This document shows positions 36,371-49,666 of a DNA stretch of 64,000 bases, in pieces. The stretch comes from Trileptium ribeirensis (taxonomy: Eukaryota > Nematoda > Enoplea > Enoplida > Thoracostomopsidae). The translations under genes and the position numbers were made by a program. Under the pieces are notes generated by a model, which saw nothing but the letters and a program-made list of their open reading frames with translations, made no database searches and was not told the DNA's origin. How positions within the stretch are numbered: the first letter of the stretch is position 1; each line of letters opens with the position of its first letter. The stretch is taken from the NCBI GenBank assembly GCA_030248225.1, contig JASANE010005238.1, positions 1-64,000 of the forward strand, given 5' to 3'.

Positions 36371-39300
36371 CATGTATGCTTTATGTCAAACTTTAAGCAT
36401 ACACTCAATTTTTATCAAACATAAGTCAATGATGAATATATTAAACATAAACATTTTCAGAGTAGTAAAAATGATGCTTTTAGCTTATACGCCTTCACCC
36501 GAAAGTTGCTAATTTCTGATAAATAAAACCAAAGCAATTGTGGTACTGTTCGACCCAGCTCGTTGAGGCGGTTAAAAATCTCCATTAGAACCATATTTAT
36601 GACATTTTTCGGTTTTTTGGCAACACTTAGCACTTGGAATTTTCGAAATTCCTTTTCAGTTTCATATGCGATTCGGATCCTATTGACAAGTTGAGTGGAA
36701 TGCTGTCAAAATTGGCTGATTTAATGGGTTAGCAGCTTACGTTAAGGTTTAGGACCCACTTAAATATTTATAGTTGTTTAACCTATGCACGCATTGTTAA
36801 CAGAATTCGATTCAGCCAGTTTAATGCAGTTCAAAAGACCGCAGTACACTACTCAAAAGTGGTGGAGGCACTCCGGAAAAATGTGGACTCTTTTAATTAA
36901 AAAGTAGGCGGCTGTTCCCAAGACTCCTCCCCACCTCCGGTTGCAGCACCCCCGATCTATTACCTTGGGTAACCGCAATTGTAATAATACGCGTATACCG
37001 CTTGTTTTGCTTTATAAACGCTAGTGCGTTAAACGCTGTCCCGCTTACCAGGCTGTCGTTGAGATAAGATCGCAGCAGTGATGTTGCGAAATATACACAA
37101 ATTGACCTTTGTTTTGAAAACCAATTTTGTCGTCCACGCCAAAGTTTTAAAACATGGATCTCAAGTTTCAGTCAATTTATCTTCAGGACTCTGGTAATAC
37201 GCTTGGGAAATAACGGAAACTAGCAGCTAAAGATCCAAACTAAAACTGGCAAACAATTCGATTTAAAACTTTTGTTCTAAAATTTAAGATTTAGCTCGAG
37301 ATGCATCGCTTAGATATTGCTTGATAATGTAGTTTTTTTTGTGTTTTTGGCGTCGTTCTATGCTAATTTCATACAATTACAAATTTTTGTTTAGCGCGAA
37401 TGGTCTATTTGTTTCCGAAAATATTTCAACAGTCAAAGTAAACATTGATTATACGCATCGCGTGAAACTTTGTTCCTAAAACAATGTTTTGAGTTTCAAA
37501 GGTTTTACTTGCAATCTATAAACATGGACTGTGAAATGCTTTTTACCTCTATGACAAATCGAATTTATTAGTTTAAAATATCAAACAGTTTATATCGAAT
37601 CAAACTATACAGACTGAAATGTTGATGCAGCAAATCTATACTTTTGGTTTGGCCAATCATTTTTCTGTTTAAAAGTCATTCTTAGGGTTTTAAACGCATA
37701 GAAATGTTTTTTGATTAAATTTTCTACGCTCATACTTCCGAAATGTGTTTACAAGCGCGTGTTCGATAAATCCAGAATTATATTTTATTTATCGACTTAT
37801 GAATGTTTCAAGAAAATAAAACTGACAATATATATGTTTCCTGGCAGCTATTAATGCTTCGCGCTTTTCCAACGTCTTTGGATGAAAAAGTCGCCTAATA
37901 AATCCTAATACTTATAATTAGTACCTAAAAATAATCTGACTATTAGCATTCATTGATTGGCACGTATTTTGCCGAGTAATGAGGCTTCCAATTATGAAAA
38001 AAACATGTAGCTGTCTTCCTGAATGCTGAAATCCGAGAAGTACAACATTCCTAATTTTGTAAATTAATTTACTTATGTTACAAGGGTTCACGATGGCCTG
38101 TGCAGAAACCATCATTAAATTTTCGTCAATCCCATTGTTTTCCATAACAACCATTTCCTTCAAATAATTTCACCCCTTTAAATAGTGAAAAATATTTTGA
38201 CAATGTAAAATTTTTATAAATGGGTTCAAAAATATATATTACTTGCTATATAAATATATAGTGAATATATTGCTTATTATTGGTGTAAACACTATTATGC
38301 AGGTTATTTATTTTTTCTTGCTGACTTTTTCAGTTACATTACTTTTATGACATATTCGTATCATATATCATGTTTCCAATCGCCCCGTGCTCCCACCGCC
38401 CCCCCCGTCAGACTTTGCAACTGAAATCACGTCCTGGTCTCATCAACAGTCCTGAGATTCAGATATTTTTGTAACTTAGTCATAGAAAAATAAGAAACCT
38501 ACAATAGAAATCAACCACTTATTCAACATTTGTGCATTTTTATTCGGGATGTAAAACCGAACTATGCACATGAATAAATTTTATTTTTGAAAGATTTTTT
38601 GTAATCATAATATGAACTACCATGCAGATTTAAGAAATGTTTCATTGATTTTATTACGCCAATTTGTACCTGAGTATTTTTCCCAAAAAGAGTGCTATAC
38701 AGATGGTATCCCAAAACCTTAAAGGACTGTAAAATTTAGTAAAGCTCAAATTTTTGCTGCAACAGAGTAAATCACTGCTGATAAATAATCAACCTGCTGA
38801 TTTTAAGTTCTTATTTTAACGTCTTTCATCCCTGTCTCCTCGAAAAAACAATCATACTTCAAAAATGGTGGTTTTTATAATTTCAAAAGAATCGTATTCT
38901 ATAGCAAAGGCTCTATATAAATGTACTGCCAAGAACAACAATTTATCTTTTTAGCAGCCGAAGTCGCAGACTAGTAACTACTTACTGGGGCTTTAAGAGA
39001 AATCGTTGTTCTTGTCGTCGTCGTTTTGGGGTCTATAAAGGCTTTGCTGCCGATAATGACTGACTATAAAAAAGCTTGTGGAAACTAAAAGCGATAAAGA
39101 GAGAGAGTGAGTGAAATAAATGTCCAAGTCTCCAGTTTCTCCTTGAGTTTCTTTGTTTCATGTTTTCAAACAATATCTGTTCAGCAACCCGTTATAGCGT
39201 CGCCTATCAAATGCCTTTCAGTGCGAGCGGGCGAGTACTGTTTCAGGCATTCGTTTGATGAATTATCGCGCAGTATTATGAATGTGCAGTATTATTCGAC

Positions 39301-40190
39301 GCTAATGATCTGTCTTGAAGCTAAACTGAAAAAATTAGGTCATGGGTTTAAACCAAGCATCATTTAATGCCCAACTACAGATTTTGTTGCACATTTGTAT
39401 TTAACGTTAAACAGGTCATTATCCACCAAACTACGTATAACGTTTTACGCAAATTCTGGATCCGGATTCACGCAAATTCCAAAGTAAATCTATAAACTTA
39501 CGTTAGAGATAGTACAGAATTAGAGTTGTAATTAATTTATTGCCAAAACTTACGCTATTTTATTAATTTTATGCGTCGGTCATGTGCCAACATTAAATAA
39601 ATATTGGTTTGAAATTGCAGACATTTATTTTGCAACTCGTCATGGCATACATGTAACAAGCGTATATTGTTTACGAAATTACATTGATATTTATACTTTA
39701 TGACTAAGTGCAAATAAACTTAACTTAGAATTTGCTTAAGAAATGATGCAATCACTATCCGGCATAGAATGCATTATTAAAAATTATGCAGTGACATTCA
39801 TACCTGATTCGTGATACATAATATTTGTGCTAAATATTACCCAAAGTTAATGATGTTTGGAACCTTTGTACCCTTGACAGTGGCTGACACATCCCTCTTA
39901 TACGAAGTCACCCTTTGCGGTACAAAATTATTTGAAATTTGAGTAGGGCTGCTGACTTACAGTTTGCTTTAAAACCAATGAAATTACTTGAGTATTGCTG
40001 ATACCGTCATTACATATCCTCTTGGGATTATGGAAATCATCATATATATGTTATATCGGGACATTTGCAACCGAAAAAACCATGGATTCAAGCCTTGATT
40101 TCAGTTTTTACGTTGTAATTGCTATAATAGTCACCCAGGATTTTTATTTGTGGTGTCATATATGCCACGTGTATGGCAGCTTGACGGTGT
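36371..40190. other. No supported gene
   Basis: A+T-rich. A small C-rich island at 36.90-36.97 kb and a C-run at 38.40 kb may be fragments of the GC-rich modules. A minus-strand frame at 38163-37918 was examined as an exon but has no convincing splice pair. A stretch at 39850-39915 resembles the left part of MITE family B. Confidence 0.35.
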
Positions 40191-40194
40191 CAAT

Positions 40195-40480
40195 TTCCAG
40201 TGGCGCACCACGTGGGGGAAGGGGCAGGGATGGAGTCTGGTCGCCTGCAGATTTCACACAGGCGGGTCTACACTGACATGGGACCCAGGTTTCATGCGAC
40301 TGTACTTCTATATTCCTAACATTTTGCCCAGGAAGTCCATATTTTTGCTAATCTGCCCTATTTTCCTGAAATTTTCAACAATTTTTACAATTTGTGCTAA
40401 TTTTTTGCTTTATTTTTCACAAATTGTGCAAATTTGCCTTCGGCACAGTCGTGAGGTGGGGGTGTGTGAGGGATCTTAGG
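40195..40480. repeat. GC-rich module with long 'ttttgctaa / aatttt' tract
   Basis: A G-rich start (cgtgggggaaggggcaggga) and ggcgggtctacactgacatg are followed by a T-rich tract made of repeated ttttgctaatttgccc-like pieces, then gtcgtgaggtgggggtgtg. The overlapping frame on the plus strand is an artefact of the repeat. Confidence 0.45.
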
Positions 40481-43400
40481 GTATGGGGTAAATTTGGCTT
40501 TTTGAATGTGATCGTCAGGAGATCCTTCTACCAACTTTAGACACCTATTTCTTATCGAAGCTGTCAGTCCTTTATCTCGGATGGAAAATTTAGTGTAACT
40601 AAACTTATTATGACTCGTACAGCTGAACTCCCCCAGTATCAGATAGGATGGTAAGCCACTGTCTGTGACATAGTCAAGCAAACTATGGTAGCAAAAACAT
40701 CCTACGGCGACGCGAATTCTATATATGGAGTCGTAATCGCCCTCAGTTTCACTAAACAAGGTGTCGGTGTGACTGACACCGTTTTGGATGATCTTGACTA
40801 CAGGAGGACAAATATACCAAGTAGTGGGGCATTAAACCGTAAACCTTAGAAGCATGTTATCTCAATGTGGTCACACATTTATGTCGCGATAACTAGATAT
40901 TGTACTGTTTAGCAAACTCCGGTAACAAACGACACTGATACTAAAAGTGACACACGTTAATAAATACTATAATTCACTGTGAAAATTTTTTAACTTCTTT
41001 AATTATCTTATTTTGTTAACTCTAAACAATTTAGGGACATGCATCTACCCTAACAATCCTCAAAAGATCTGTTGATGCCAGTAACCGATGGTCGTGCTGG
41101 ATACTGGAATTATTCAAGATAGACTAGTTTTAGATAAGGAAATTCTTCCAGGCATCAAAGACAAGTGACGTCAACAATATAGTGAATGCATCGCTCAGAT
41201 ATTAAGCAATTTCAAATGGATGAGTTTGGTTTTGGCTAACCACACGATTTATTTGCCTGCTTAAGCCCGCGTTATATTGGTCCATTGGTGCATAACTTTC
41301 CCTCTAAACAGAAACCAATAGTATTAAACATGTTTACTCTAAACTTGGGCCTTTGACTATTTTACTACCTCGTTTTAAGGAATAAGCACGCAGTATTAGT
41401 ATTAAAGATTTCTAAGATTACAACAACTGTGAAACATTGAGTCATATTATTAGATATCATATATATTTTGCTCGAATTTTTATTGATCAAAACATGTATT
41501 CGCCCTAATATTTGAGGTACAAATATAATGATAAGTTTTATAATATTCGTATGCCAGTAGTTACCTGAATTCGATATAAATTTCTGGCAAAAGTAACTGG
41601 AACCTTCAAATTTTTAGTATCCAATAGGAAAATTATAGAGTTGGCCTCGAATTTAAGCTTGTTACCTTTTATTTCATTACATGTGTTCGTTTCTGAGTTA
41701 CAATCTATCGTTAGTGTTTGTTTGGCGGCTGCGTTGCGGTATTAGGACAACGGGTAATGTTAACTTAACACTAAACCTTTGGCGTTACGGCTTTCTTCAC
41801 CGAGAAGGGTTGAACTTGGTTGTCCAAGAACATTGGATATAATCTATGACGGTGATCCAACTACATGGGTGCCCTGAGTCATATTCATGGTCTACAATGT
41901 CGGCTATGTGGCTGCGTTAAGGGTGATATCACTCGCGACGTATCACAGTGTGTGACAAAGTACATATTAAAAGTGTCATTCATCGATAATGTATATCATC
42001 AGCTCTTGGGAATATAAATTATAAGTGATTAATACGAGTTATTTATTATCAATTTTCATTTTATAGCGGGTATGCTCATTGGTCAAATATGTATTTTTCC
42101 ATGTATACCGGGCCTCTTAACGAGCTTATTTGCATTTTTAAGAAAAACATAAAAGTTTGACAAAGCCGTTAAATCGGTTTTTATTCAGTAATATTTTAAC
42201 ATATTAAAAGGCTCGATGTTTACGGCGGCGTAAAGGTTACAAATCCAAAAGAAGTATCAAAAAAGGGCACTTTCCAGAAAGCCGAATCTTTGACCTTCAA
42301 CGATTATATTTCGTTTTTTATTTGTATGATCTTTTCATTGTTTGTGGTGGCATTATGGTCGATTTTAAAGAGTTATTCCTCTAGCATCACTCAAGTTCCA
42401 ACAAAACTAAAAATATTCAGCTTCTAACAATTCTATAGATTTCCTACTGTTTGTCTGTTGCAAGGCTTGTTACGCATTGTTGACGATGTATTATTAAATC
42501 TATTATAAGTATAGATCAGTCTTACATAGGTTATGCTGTTTTGATATTGGTAGAATGCAGTTTACTGATATGGTGCCGTATTAGTGATTTGTTACAACCT
42601 ATTTATTGATATTCTATTCTTAACGGTTGGCCATCGGCCCCGGTGCCTTGTCGCAGGTTTGGTATTTTTCTGTAGAAAATTTTTCTGTGTCAAATTAGCA
42701 CTGATTCATGCATCTAACGGATTTTGTGTTATATCCGCGCGTCAATACATACGAAGCCGCTTCGACTAGACGGCAAATTCTAAATTACCGTGAAAATTGG
42801 ACCTTAATGATATTTGAAAATTAATCCAAAAAAAATAAAAACGGCAAAAACAAAAGCGAAACCAGCGAACATTAAGCCAAGCTAGCTATGTAATAAAAGT
42901 AATAATATATTAACCACCACAAGACCAGATTAAAAACTGCCACAATATTTATACAGTCGGCGTCGCTAATCTGCTTTGAATATAGCTGGAAGTAGTGAAA
43001 ACAAAAGTAGGGAATCTGTATATGTCCTACAAAATACTATTAAAAGCTATTCTTTAGTTGGGTAGCCAAACGTAAAATTGCTGTTTTAATATATAAAGGT
43101 GTAGTTTCTTGAATTTAATGCACTATGAGAATCAACGGTGATACATTGAATATAGAGGTTTCAGTTGTATTTTTACAGTTCCTTTTTGATCTAAGATTTA
43201 GTCCTAATTGTGTCAATACAGCCGTAAATTATTCCTGAAAAATTATTTCTGGTGACTTTGGTTCCATGCTTTTATTTACTTTCGAACTTTCAATTCCACT
43301 ATCAAGGCTTAAGAAAAGAAAACTGTTTTAATCTTTTCCTATTTCCGCACAAAATTGTGGTTTCACTTGTGTATCGATTTATTTTTATCGAGTCATATTG

Positions 43401-43670
43401 AGGCAGCAGGAAACAATAATACTCAACGGGGTAGTTTTTCTTTGTTATAGTAAAAAGTGCGAGATTACTAAGAATTTTAGTAATCAATTTGTAAGCTACG
43501 CAAAGACTATATATTATAGTAGGTTTTCCGAAAGTTAACACTTTTCTTAACTCGACACAAGCGAAAATCCAACCAATCACCGCCTAAACCCAAAAGAATT
43601 TTTTTATTCGTCCGAAATATCATGAAATAGTTTCGCCTAAAAGCATACATTACAATTGTAACTAATTTAG
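40481..43670. other. No supported gene
   Basis: A+T-rich sequence without recognisable domains. A stretch near 41.80-41.90 kb recalls the degenerate repeat at the left end of the window. A minus-strand frame at 40759-40397 is open for 120 codons but overlaps the GC-rich module and lacks domain features. Confidence 0.35.
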
Positions 43671-43680
43671 CGCCACCACT

Positions 43681-43935
43681 TTATACTTCTTGTTTCTGTT
43701 GTCGATGTATGTGACAGCTGTCCAAGGTTGAGTCAGATGGCCAATGATGAGGGGACGGTGCGGGAGGAGCAACGTCGTCTGACAGAATCACGTTTACATC
43801 GATCACCAGCCTATGGTGTCGCCGGCGTAATAACCAAAAGTCGAATTGGATTTTTCGGCGGTCGCTTAAGTTGCTAAATGAGCCGCTTTCTTTTCGTATT
43901 AAGCGTTCGCTATGACAAGGCGTACGCTTCGGCAT
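43681..43935. other. Isolated GC-richer island, open on both strands
   Basis: Both strands are open here: on the minus strand 84 codons ending in TAA at 43681, and on the plus strand a frame containing MANDEGTVREEQRRLTESRL that runs to TAA at about 43876. Base composition is unlike the flanks. The peptides have plausible mixed composition but no recognised domain. It could be one exon, or a fragment of an inserted element. I cannot choose a strand. Confidence 0.25.
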
Positions 43936-43985
43936 AGCCTAAGATACGGTTGTGATCATCATTTGGCAAACCCCAAAACAATAGT

Positions 43986-44175
43986 AGACAGAAAATATTC
44001 ACTTGAAATAAAGATACATGTCCACCTTGATTCGAGTACCTAGGAATATTTGCAGACAGAAAACAAACGATATGTATTTGAGATAAGATCCACATCCGCC
44101 TTGATTCTCGTGCTTTGGAATATTTACGTATCGTAAAGAGACAATATTTCAAATAGATCCGCATCAGCCTTGAAA
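43986..44175. repeat. Minisatellite, three units of about 68-75 bp
   Basis: Units begin near 43986 and 44054 (agacagaaaa), with a third diverged unit from about 44125. Each contains atc(c/g) ... catc/cacc ... ccttgatt and ends in ggaatattt(g/a)c. Divergence between units is moderate. Confidence 0.55.
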
Positions 44176-44869
44176 TTGGCATGATTTAAAAATTTTGATT
44201 TAAAATAACATAAGAAAAATCCGTTACCTAGCCGGTATTTATGCAATTCACACTACATATATATAAGTTAAATTTTATGGCAACTTTTATAACTGGGGAA
44301 TAAGACATAATAGTGTGGTTAATTTTTCTCGCCTTGAATGTGTTAAAAGACACGTCCGTGAAACTGCAATCATTAAAATTTTTATAACTATCAATTCGTT
44401 TTGGAAGTAAAACATTGAATATGTGACATGAAAATTCGCTCAGTTTCACTGATAATATCGATATGATGAAGAATGAACCGATGTTCCTTGAATTCAAATA
44501 GCAAATTCTCCTGGATAAAATTCTACCTGTTCGAGGGGTTGTTGCGGGAATATTTCAATATTTGCGGGAAGATACTATATGTGAAAATATCTACAATTTT
44601 GTTTACGTGATCTTTTAGGCCGATGAATATGATTACGGGATTCGTTTGCATTCTGGAACTATCATTTACAGGATGTGGAACCTTCTATTTCTGTCGTGCC
44701 GTATATAAGTACTGACAAAAATTTGAATCTACATGTTCCAGCAGAAAAGTGGCGATTGTCAACGAGTTTCAAGCCGCCATCCCAGGGTCAAAATTTGAGC
44801 CTGGCATGCATGTTTGCTCGTTATTTTGAGGATAATCCAAATTCTACATACCTGCTAGCATGGGTAGGA

Positions 44870-45180
44870 GGGTTATCCCCTGCGGCGTATGACACCCACC
44901 CCCCCCCCCCACCCCGGCGCTGCAAAATTTCGTAAAAATTGGCAAAAATGGGAAAATATTAGGCAAAATAGGCACAAATTGGAAACAATTGTTGTAGCAA
45001 AAGTGGGGAAATTGCAAAAATGTGGAAAATGGAGCAAAATCAAAGATTATTATGGACTTTAGAAATTTCTAATCCCTATCGTAGCATCCCGCCAGCCGGC
45101 TGACTCCCACCCTCCCCGGCTGGCTGACTCCCCTGGTCGGCTGCCTGCCTACCCTCCCCGGGTCCGGATCCACTCTCTGG
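44870..45180. repeat. GC-rich module with 14-C run and 'ttggcaaaaa' tract
   Basis: A run of C (44889-44905 region) and ccccggcgctgc are followed by a tract of aaaattggcaaaaatggga / taggcaaaataggcac, then by three ggctgactccc / ccctccccgg units. It is the clearest example of the GC-run plus ttggcaaaaa layout. Confidence 0.5.
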
Positions 45181-46700
45181 GTCATCAGACATGCATGCAA
45201 ATTTTATTATGCCAATGGCAAACTGTGAATTACAGGTTAGATTAATCAGTGAGGATGGCTGACAAAGCTGTAATCCAGAATCATGCTGTGAAAAATCCTC
45301 CTGCAGGTTAAAAGGTTAGTGAATCATCCCCGCAACTTTGGTATTGCATATACAATGGTGGAGACAAACAGAGTAAACACTGCTTAAACAAAGGTAAACC
45401 ACTTATTCAAAATTGACATCGAACAGTGCTGAATAATAATTCCAGAACAATGTCCTGATTTTTACAGATATTAACTTTGCAGGAAACGTGGCGAAATATT
45501 AGTTATTTTATATGTTGAGTGTTATATTAGCATTAATGTGATAGTTAAAAACAAAGGAAAGACTCATCCTGCTCAAGGATACTCACGATCCGAAAACTCT
45601 AATCGCTCCAGACTTGACCACTGAAATACATAAACTGAAACTATTGTTATATTGCGCACTGGAATATAAAGGGGAGCTGCCATGTGTTGTCTGATATTGC
45701 TCACTCAAAACATTTTTTATTCGGCAATCTACATGTTGTTTACCAATCTCAAAGCTATCGGTATTGAAACAGCCTTTTTGTTTAATAGCAATGCAACGGT
45801 ACATCAAATTTGATCGCATAAATAGTAATTGTTTTAAACATTAGCAGATTCTGGACATGCAAGCTTAGCATTGAGTTGTTTTGCAAGGAAATATATGGTT
45901 CATTCTAAATACAAAATACATGGATTTAATTTTCAAATCCGTAACATTGGTCTGCTTCTCTTTCATTGCACATTGAGTGTTGTTTTAAAGACCAAAAGCT
46001 TCAAATCGCTTGTAACCATTTCTCTAATGATGATACCAATTTTCTTCGGTCAGTTGCTGGAACTATATCGAACAAAGCTGCATTATTAGATTGATCTTAA
46101 ATGTCAAAGTGTCCGCCCTGTTGAGGAAAGTATCCTATTGTTGCAGAGTAGAATCAGTTAACTGGTAGGTACAACAAAATTGAAAATTTCAGGGAATCAT
46201 TAATTTCACTGCTTCGACATCACTAGTGGTTGTGCTGCCACAAATTGAAAATTATATAAATTATATTTTTCGCAAGATACTGCAAGCATAAGGGAAAATA
46301 TATCAGGGCCATAGTTGAATATAGTCCAAAATATATATACCATGATGCTAGATTATTAAATCGCCAAGCGAACACTATGCAGGTCTTTTCAACTTTAATC
46401 TTATCTACTACCACATAGGCATAGCTTTCATTAAGTTTTATATTGACTAACTGTTCTTTGTTTAAGTTCGTAGATTATGTTTCTGCTGAAGCATCCTGAT
46501 GTAAAACGTCCTACTATGATGCAAATACGAATTTTTCAAGAATTAGGCTATTCGAAAATTTTGGATAGTTTAAGAACGCTCAATAATTTATAGTCCGACA
46601 TAAAGATTATTAACAGCTAAACAATAATGGAATTCCAATCGTCCAGATCATAAGCTCAAAGAAAACAAAGTACTTGAATCTTTTTCAGTGAGCCAACCCC
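45181..46700. other. No firmly supported gene
   Basis: A minus-strand frame at 45819-45583 ends at an excellent donor sequence (GTGAGT after TCGGATC). It contains NNSFSLCISVVKSG, which could be an FN3 F-G strand, but I could not settle an acceptor. Otherwise A+T-rich with nothing recognised. Confidence 0.3.
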
Positions 46701-46902
46701 AGTTTTGTATTGCAGTCAGATATAATATGCATATACGAGATATCAATTTCAACGATGAAAACAGTGTCTGTAGCGAAGTCTTTAGAGCGTTCTCGTTCTC
46801 GTGTAAGCATAGTTCCAGTCGAAATAATCCCAGTTCTATTAACTTTAGTGTTCCCATGTGTATCAATCGCATAGATATAAACTTCCCAGCTCGTTGAATG
46901 TT
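46690..46902 (-). CDS. Candidate FN3 exon following exon 47064 (3' end uncertain)
   Basis: An AG at 46904-46903 gives a two-base start that completes the codon left by the phase-1 donor at 47063. The joined reading is LKFYLYC-Q-HSTSWEVYIY then AIDTHGNTKVNR, which matches an FN3 E-F strand pattern with a small-residue turn. The acceptor has a weak pyrimidine tract and no clear donor was found, so the end is only approximate. Same strand as the RTK gene. Confidence 0.4.
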
Positions 46903-47063
46903 CTTGAATCTTGAACATAATTCTTATATCCATTGCAGTGATAATAAATGTGCCAGATTATGATTTTGTGCGTCGATTGTATAAAAAGTTATCTCGACTT
47001 AAACGTGTGTGTTTTGCCAAGTATTGCTTTTCATGAGGTTTAGCTATTATTTTTATGACTTAC

Positions 47064-47296
47064 GACAGTATAGGTAAAATTTCAAGTTTTTTGCTTTATC
47101 TTCAAGACTTCTTAACGTTTTTCCGCCAGACAAAAGCATCGCTGTCTTTGATTTTGATGCCAGTGCCATTTTTTTACAAAAATAAAAGATCAGCCTCATT
47201 TCAGTAATGGATTGCTTCCAAAAAATTTTCGCAAAGTTTGGAGATTTATCGTTATTAGTTCGCATAAGTTCGCATTCGCAAAACATTCCCAACATA
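47064..47296 (-). CDS. Probable FN3-containing exon
   Basis: Acceptor catctacag precedes 47296; donor GTAAGT follows 47064. The exon starts with one base that completes the codon left by exon 47368 (ag + t, Ser) and ends in phase 1. It has 77 open codons including CECELMRTNNDKS, MRLIFYFCKK and SLEDKAKNLKFYLYC. The last part reads as an FN3 E strand that continues in the next exon. Two independent phase matches with its neighbours make this more than a chance frame. Protein identity is not certain. It may be upstream ectodomain of the RTK gene 38 kb away or another FN3 protein. Confidence 0.5.
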
Positions 47297-47367
47297 CTGT
47301 AGATGTTTTGAACCTTGCACGAAATAGGAAATATATTCTTGATATATAGTTTTTGAAATGAATTTAC

Positions 47368-47456
47368 CTGGAATAGACAAACGATTTGTCAGACGCGTCC
47401 ATCAAAAACCACATAACATAAAAACTATCACGGTTCCACAAAGCCCTTACCGGAAG
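47368..47456 (-). CDS. Probable short FN3 exon
   Basis: Strong signals bound it: acceptor gtttcgacttgcag and donor CCAG then GTAAAT. Its 89 bases read LPVRALWNRDSFYVMWFLMD then ASDKSFVYS, an FN3 B-C strand pattern (hydrophobic-x-Trp with flanking strands). Entry phase is 0 and exit phase 2, matching the one-base start of exon 47296. The exon at 49570 ends in phase 0 and could splice to it directly. Confidence 0.5.
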
Positions 47457-49569
47457 CTGCAAGTCGAAACACATTTTACATTGTGAGAATATTTTGTAGC
47501 ACAATGTCTTGTTATTTTTGTTCGTATTTATGCGCATGTGCGATGGTAAATAAGTGACCATTTGTATTTATAATAGTTGTAGCATAGCTTGCTTCGTATT
47601 CATAGAATAGTTCCAACAGTTAGCAGCACAATCGCCAAGCTGACAAATTATTGAAGGGACGGCAAGTCACAGCTACAACTAAATCGTTACATAGTTGTAT
47701 AACAGTTTTATATTAAATATTATGTGTTATAAATTTAATTGTAAGTTACCATTTTTTAAGGTGCGTTAACAGTTTAAAAAATTTGATTACTTTTAATTTA
47801 GTAAATCTTTTGTAACATAATTATATTTCGGACTTGTACATACGAAATATATGAATAGTTTGCAGAGGAAATTCAGAATTTTCCGTTGGACCTTTAGTGC
47901 ACTTAATTCGAGAAAATACTTCACTACATTTGGCTATGTGCAGTTTAAGTGGTACACCGCCGACGCTATAACAAATTATCTCTTGTTTAGGAAAATATAA
48001 GGTTTTTATCACACAGTTAAGATTCGTCGTCAGCATTTCGTCTTTTTTAATATTGAAAAAATCCAATTTTCACGACAGTTGAGAATTCCCCAAACCAAGG
48101 CGTTTAGTTTACTATATATTACGCAATGCGGTTTTGTGACCCTTCGTAATCTAGAATTTTACGCTTAAGTTTTATCGCATATATTAATGATCTCGTTTCA
48201 CAGTTTTTCACCTTAAACTTCTGCCCATAAAATATGTATTTATTATTTATACTACTTGTAGGACCCCAAACTTTAACCATAACTGGCGTTTATATTTTAT
48301 TTTAATAAGTTTCTTTTTGTGAACACGATCATATACCCCAAAGAAAGTAGTATATGAACGGCAACATTTTATCTTGTGAACGACAGCGCAATTTACTTAC
48401 TTGCTGACTTTCTAAGACCCGCCACAAGCCACAAAACTAGTCGTCTTATCACCTATACGTTTGTGCGTGCACTCGTTTGCAAAGAGCACTTGAACAATAA
48501 TTGAACAAAATGTTGAACACCAAGACATGTGCTCATCGTCACCATCACATAAAATGATGACTGGTTCAAATGAAATGCAAATAAGAAAAGCGAAGAAAGT
48601 CACACGAACCGTGTGCACATCTTTCGTATCAAAGAAAACCGGACAGCGCAAAACCGCGTGAGAGTTTGACCGTGAACGTACGTCTATCGAAAAGATGATT
48701 ACATATTATCAGTAGTTGTTGGTGTTGCCGAAGTGCCGACATTGAATGAGGAACACTGAAGAACTCAAGTTGAAATCTAATAAACAACATCATACAACTA
48801 CATCACAATATCCCACTGACCGCACAACACTAACCACAAGAAGCTCGTGATAGAAATTTGCCATCTAAAACGCCTAGAAGCCAAAACACCGCCAGATATA
48901 TGATGATCATGATTATGGTCGTTGCATAGTTTGTGCCTCCGAAAGAACTTTATTATTACTATTTTTATGAAGAAGTGCACACATCTCAGCATGATATGCA
49001 TGTTTGTTAATATTCGAATATGACATAATAAGAGTTCAAGTCAATTGCGAGACATCAGGCGCTTCTGCCGCCATTACAGCTTAATTAGTTGTTTTTACAA
49101 ATTTTGAATATTGTGCAAACGACAACATGCTAAACTTTAAACTTCTGGATGAATGATAATCATAATGATGTGGTTAAGCGTCGGATTGGGTGTACTTTAA
49201 CGATCTGTTATAATCTTTACTTTAGAGGTTTAAAATTTTTTTAAACATTCTGTAGAATACTGATAATATACCAGGTTCAGGAATAAAGATGATCTTCAAA
49301 AGTTATCAGCAGTTTAAACCGTCGGGGATTTATTTTAAATTTATATATTCGTAATCGTAGATAATTTTTTCCGCTAAATGTCAACTAGCACATATATTTC
49401 TCTCAACAAGGCTTATAATTTTATAAACACTGCACGAACGACCTACAATGTCATAGTCAAGCAGTATTTCTATACGGCTTGGTGTTATTTTCAGCTCATG
49501 GAATGGTGATTTTTTTCTGCAGCTTTTTTCATTTTGGAATCCCCTGGATACCATAAGTATTACAATTAC

Positions 49570-49666
49570 CTGTGTGGAGTGGCGAAGATTGATTATTTTT
49601 AATTTACGAGGGCGATAGCAATTCATCGTTCTGGAAACAAGACGCATCTGCTTGCGATTTGATACA
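49570..49666 (-). CDS. Candidate exon upstream of the FN3 cluster
   Basis: Acceptor atattttag and a very good donor (ACACAG then GTAATT) enclose 97 bases reading VSNRKQMRLVSRTMNCYRPR then KLKIINLRHSTQ. The frame stays open beyond the donor for about 60 more codons with a plausible FN3 B-C pattern (PSRIEILLDYDIVG, then SCSVYKI), so a longer unspliced exon is also possible. Exit phase 0 fits exon 47456. Weak by itself. Confidence 0.3.

Noticed and set aside
35463..36424. Several overlapping plus-strand frames of 60-107 codons
   Set aside because: They follow the GC-rich modules and reflect stop-poor C-rich composition rather than genes.
47821..48066. Minus-strand 81-codon frame with a GTATGT donor
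   Set aside because: The phase-1 exit does not match exon 47456 and no acceptor was convincing.
48412..48651. Cys-rich minus-strand frame with hydrophobic stretch, considered as RTK N-terminus
   Set aside because: No ATG in frame; splice boundaries are plausible (aaccag acceptor, GTGATA donor) but no domain can be named.
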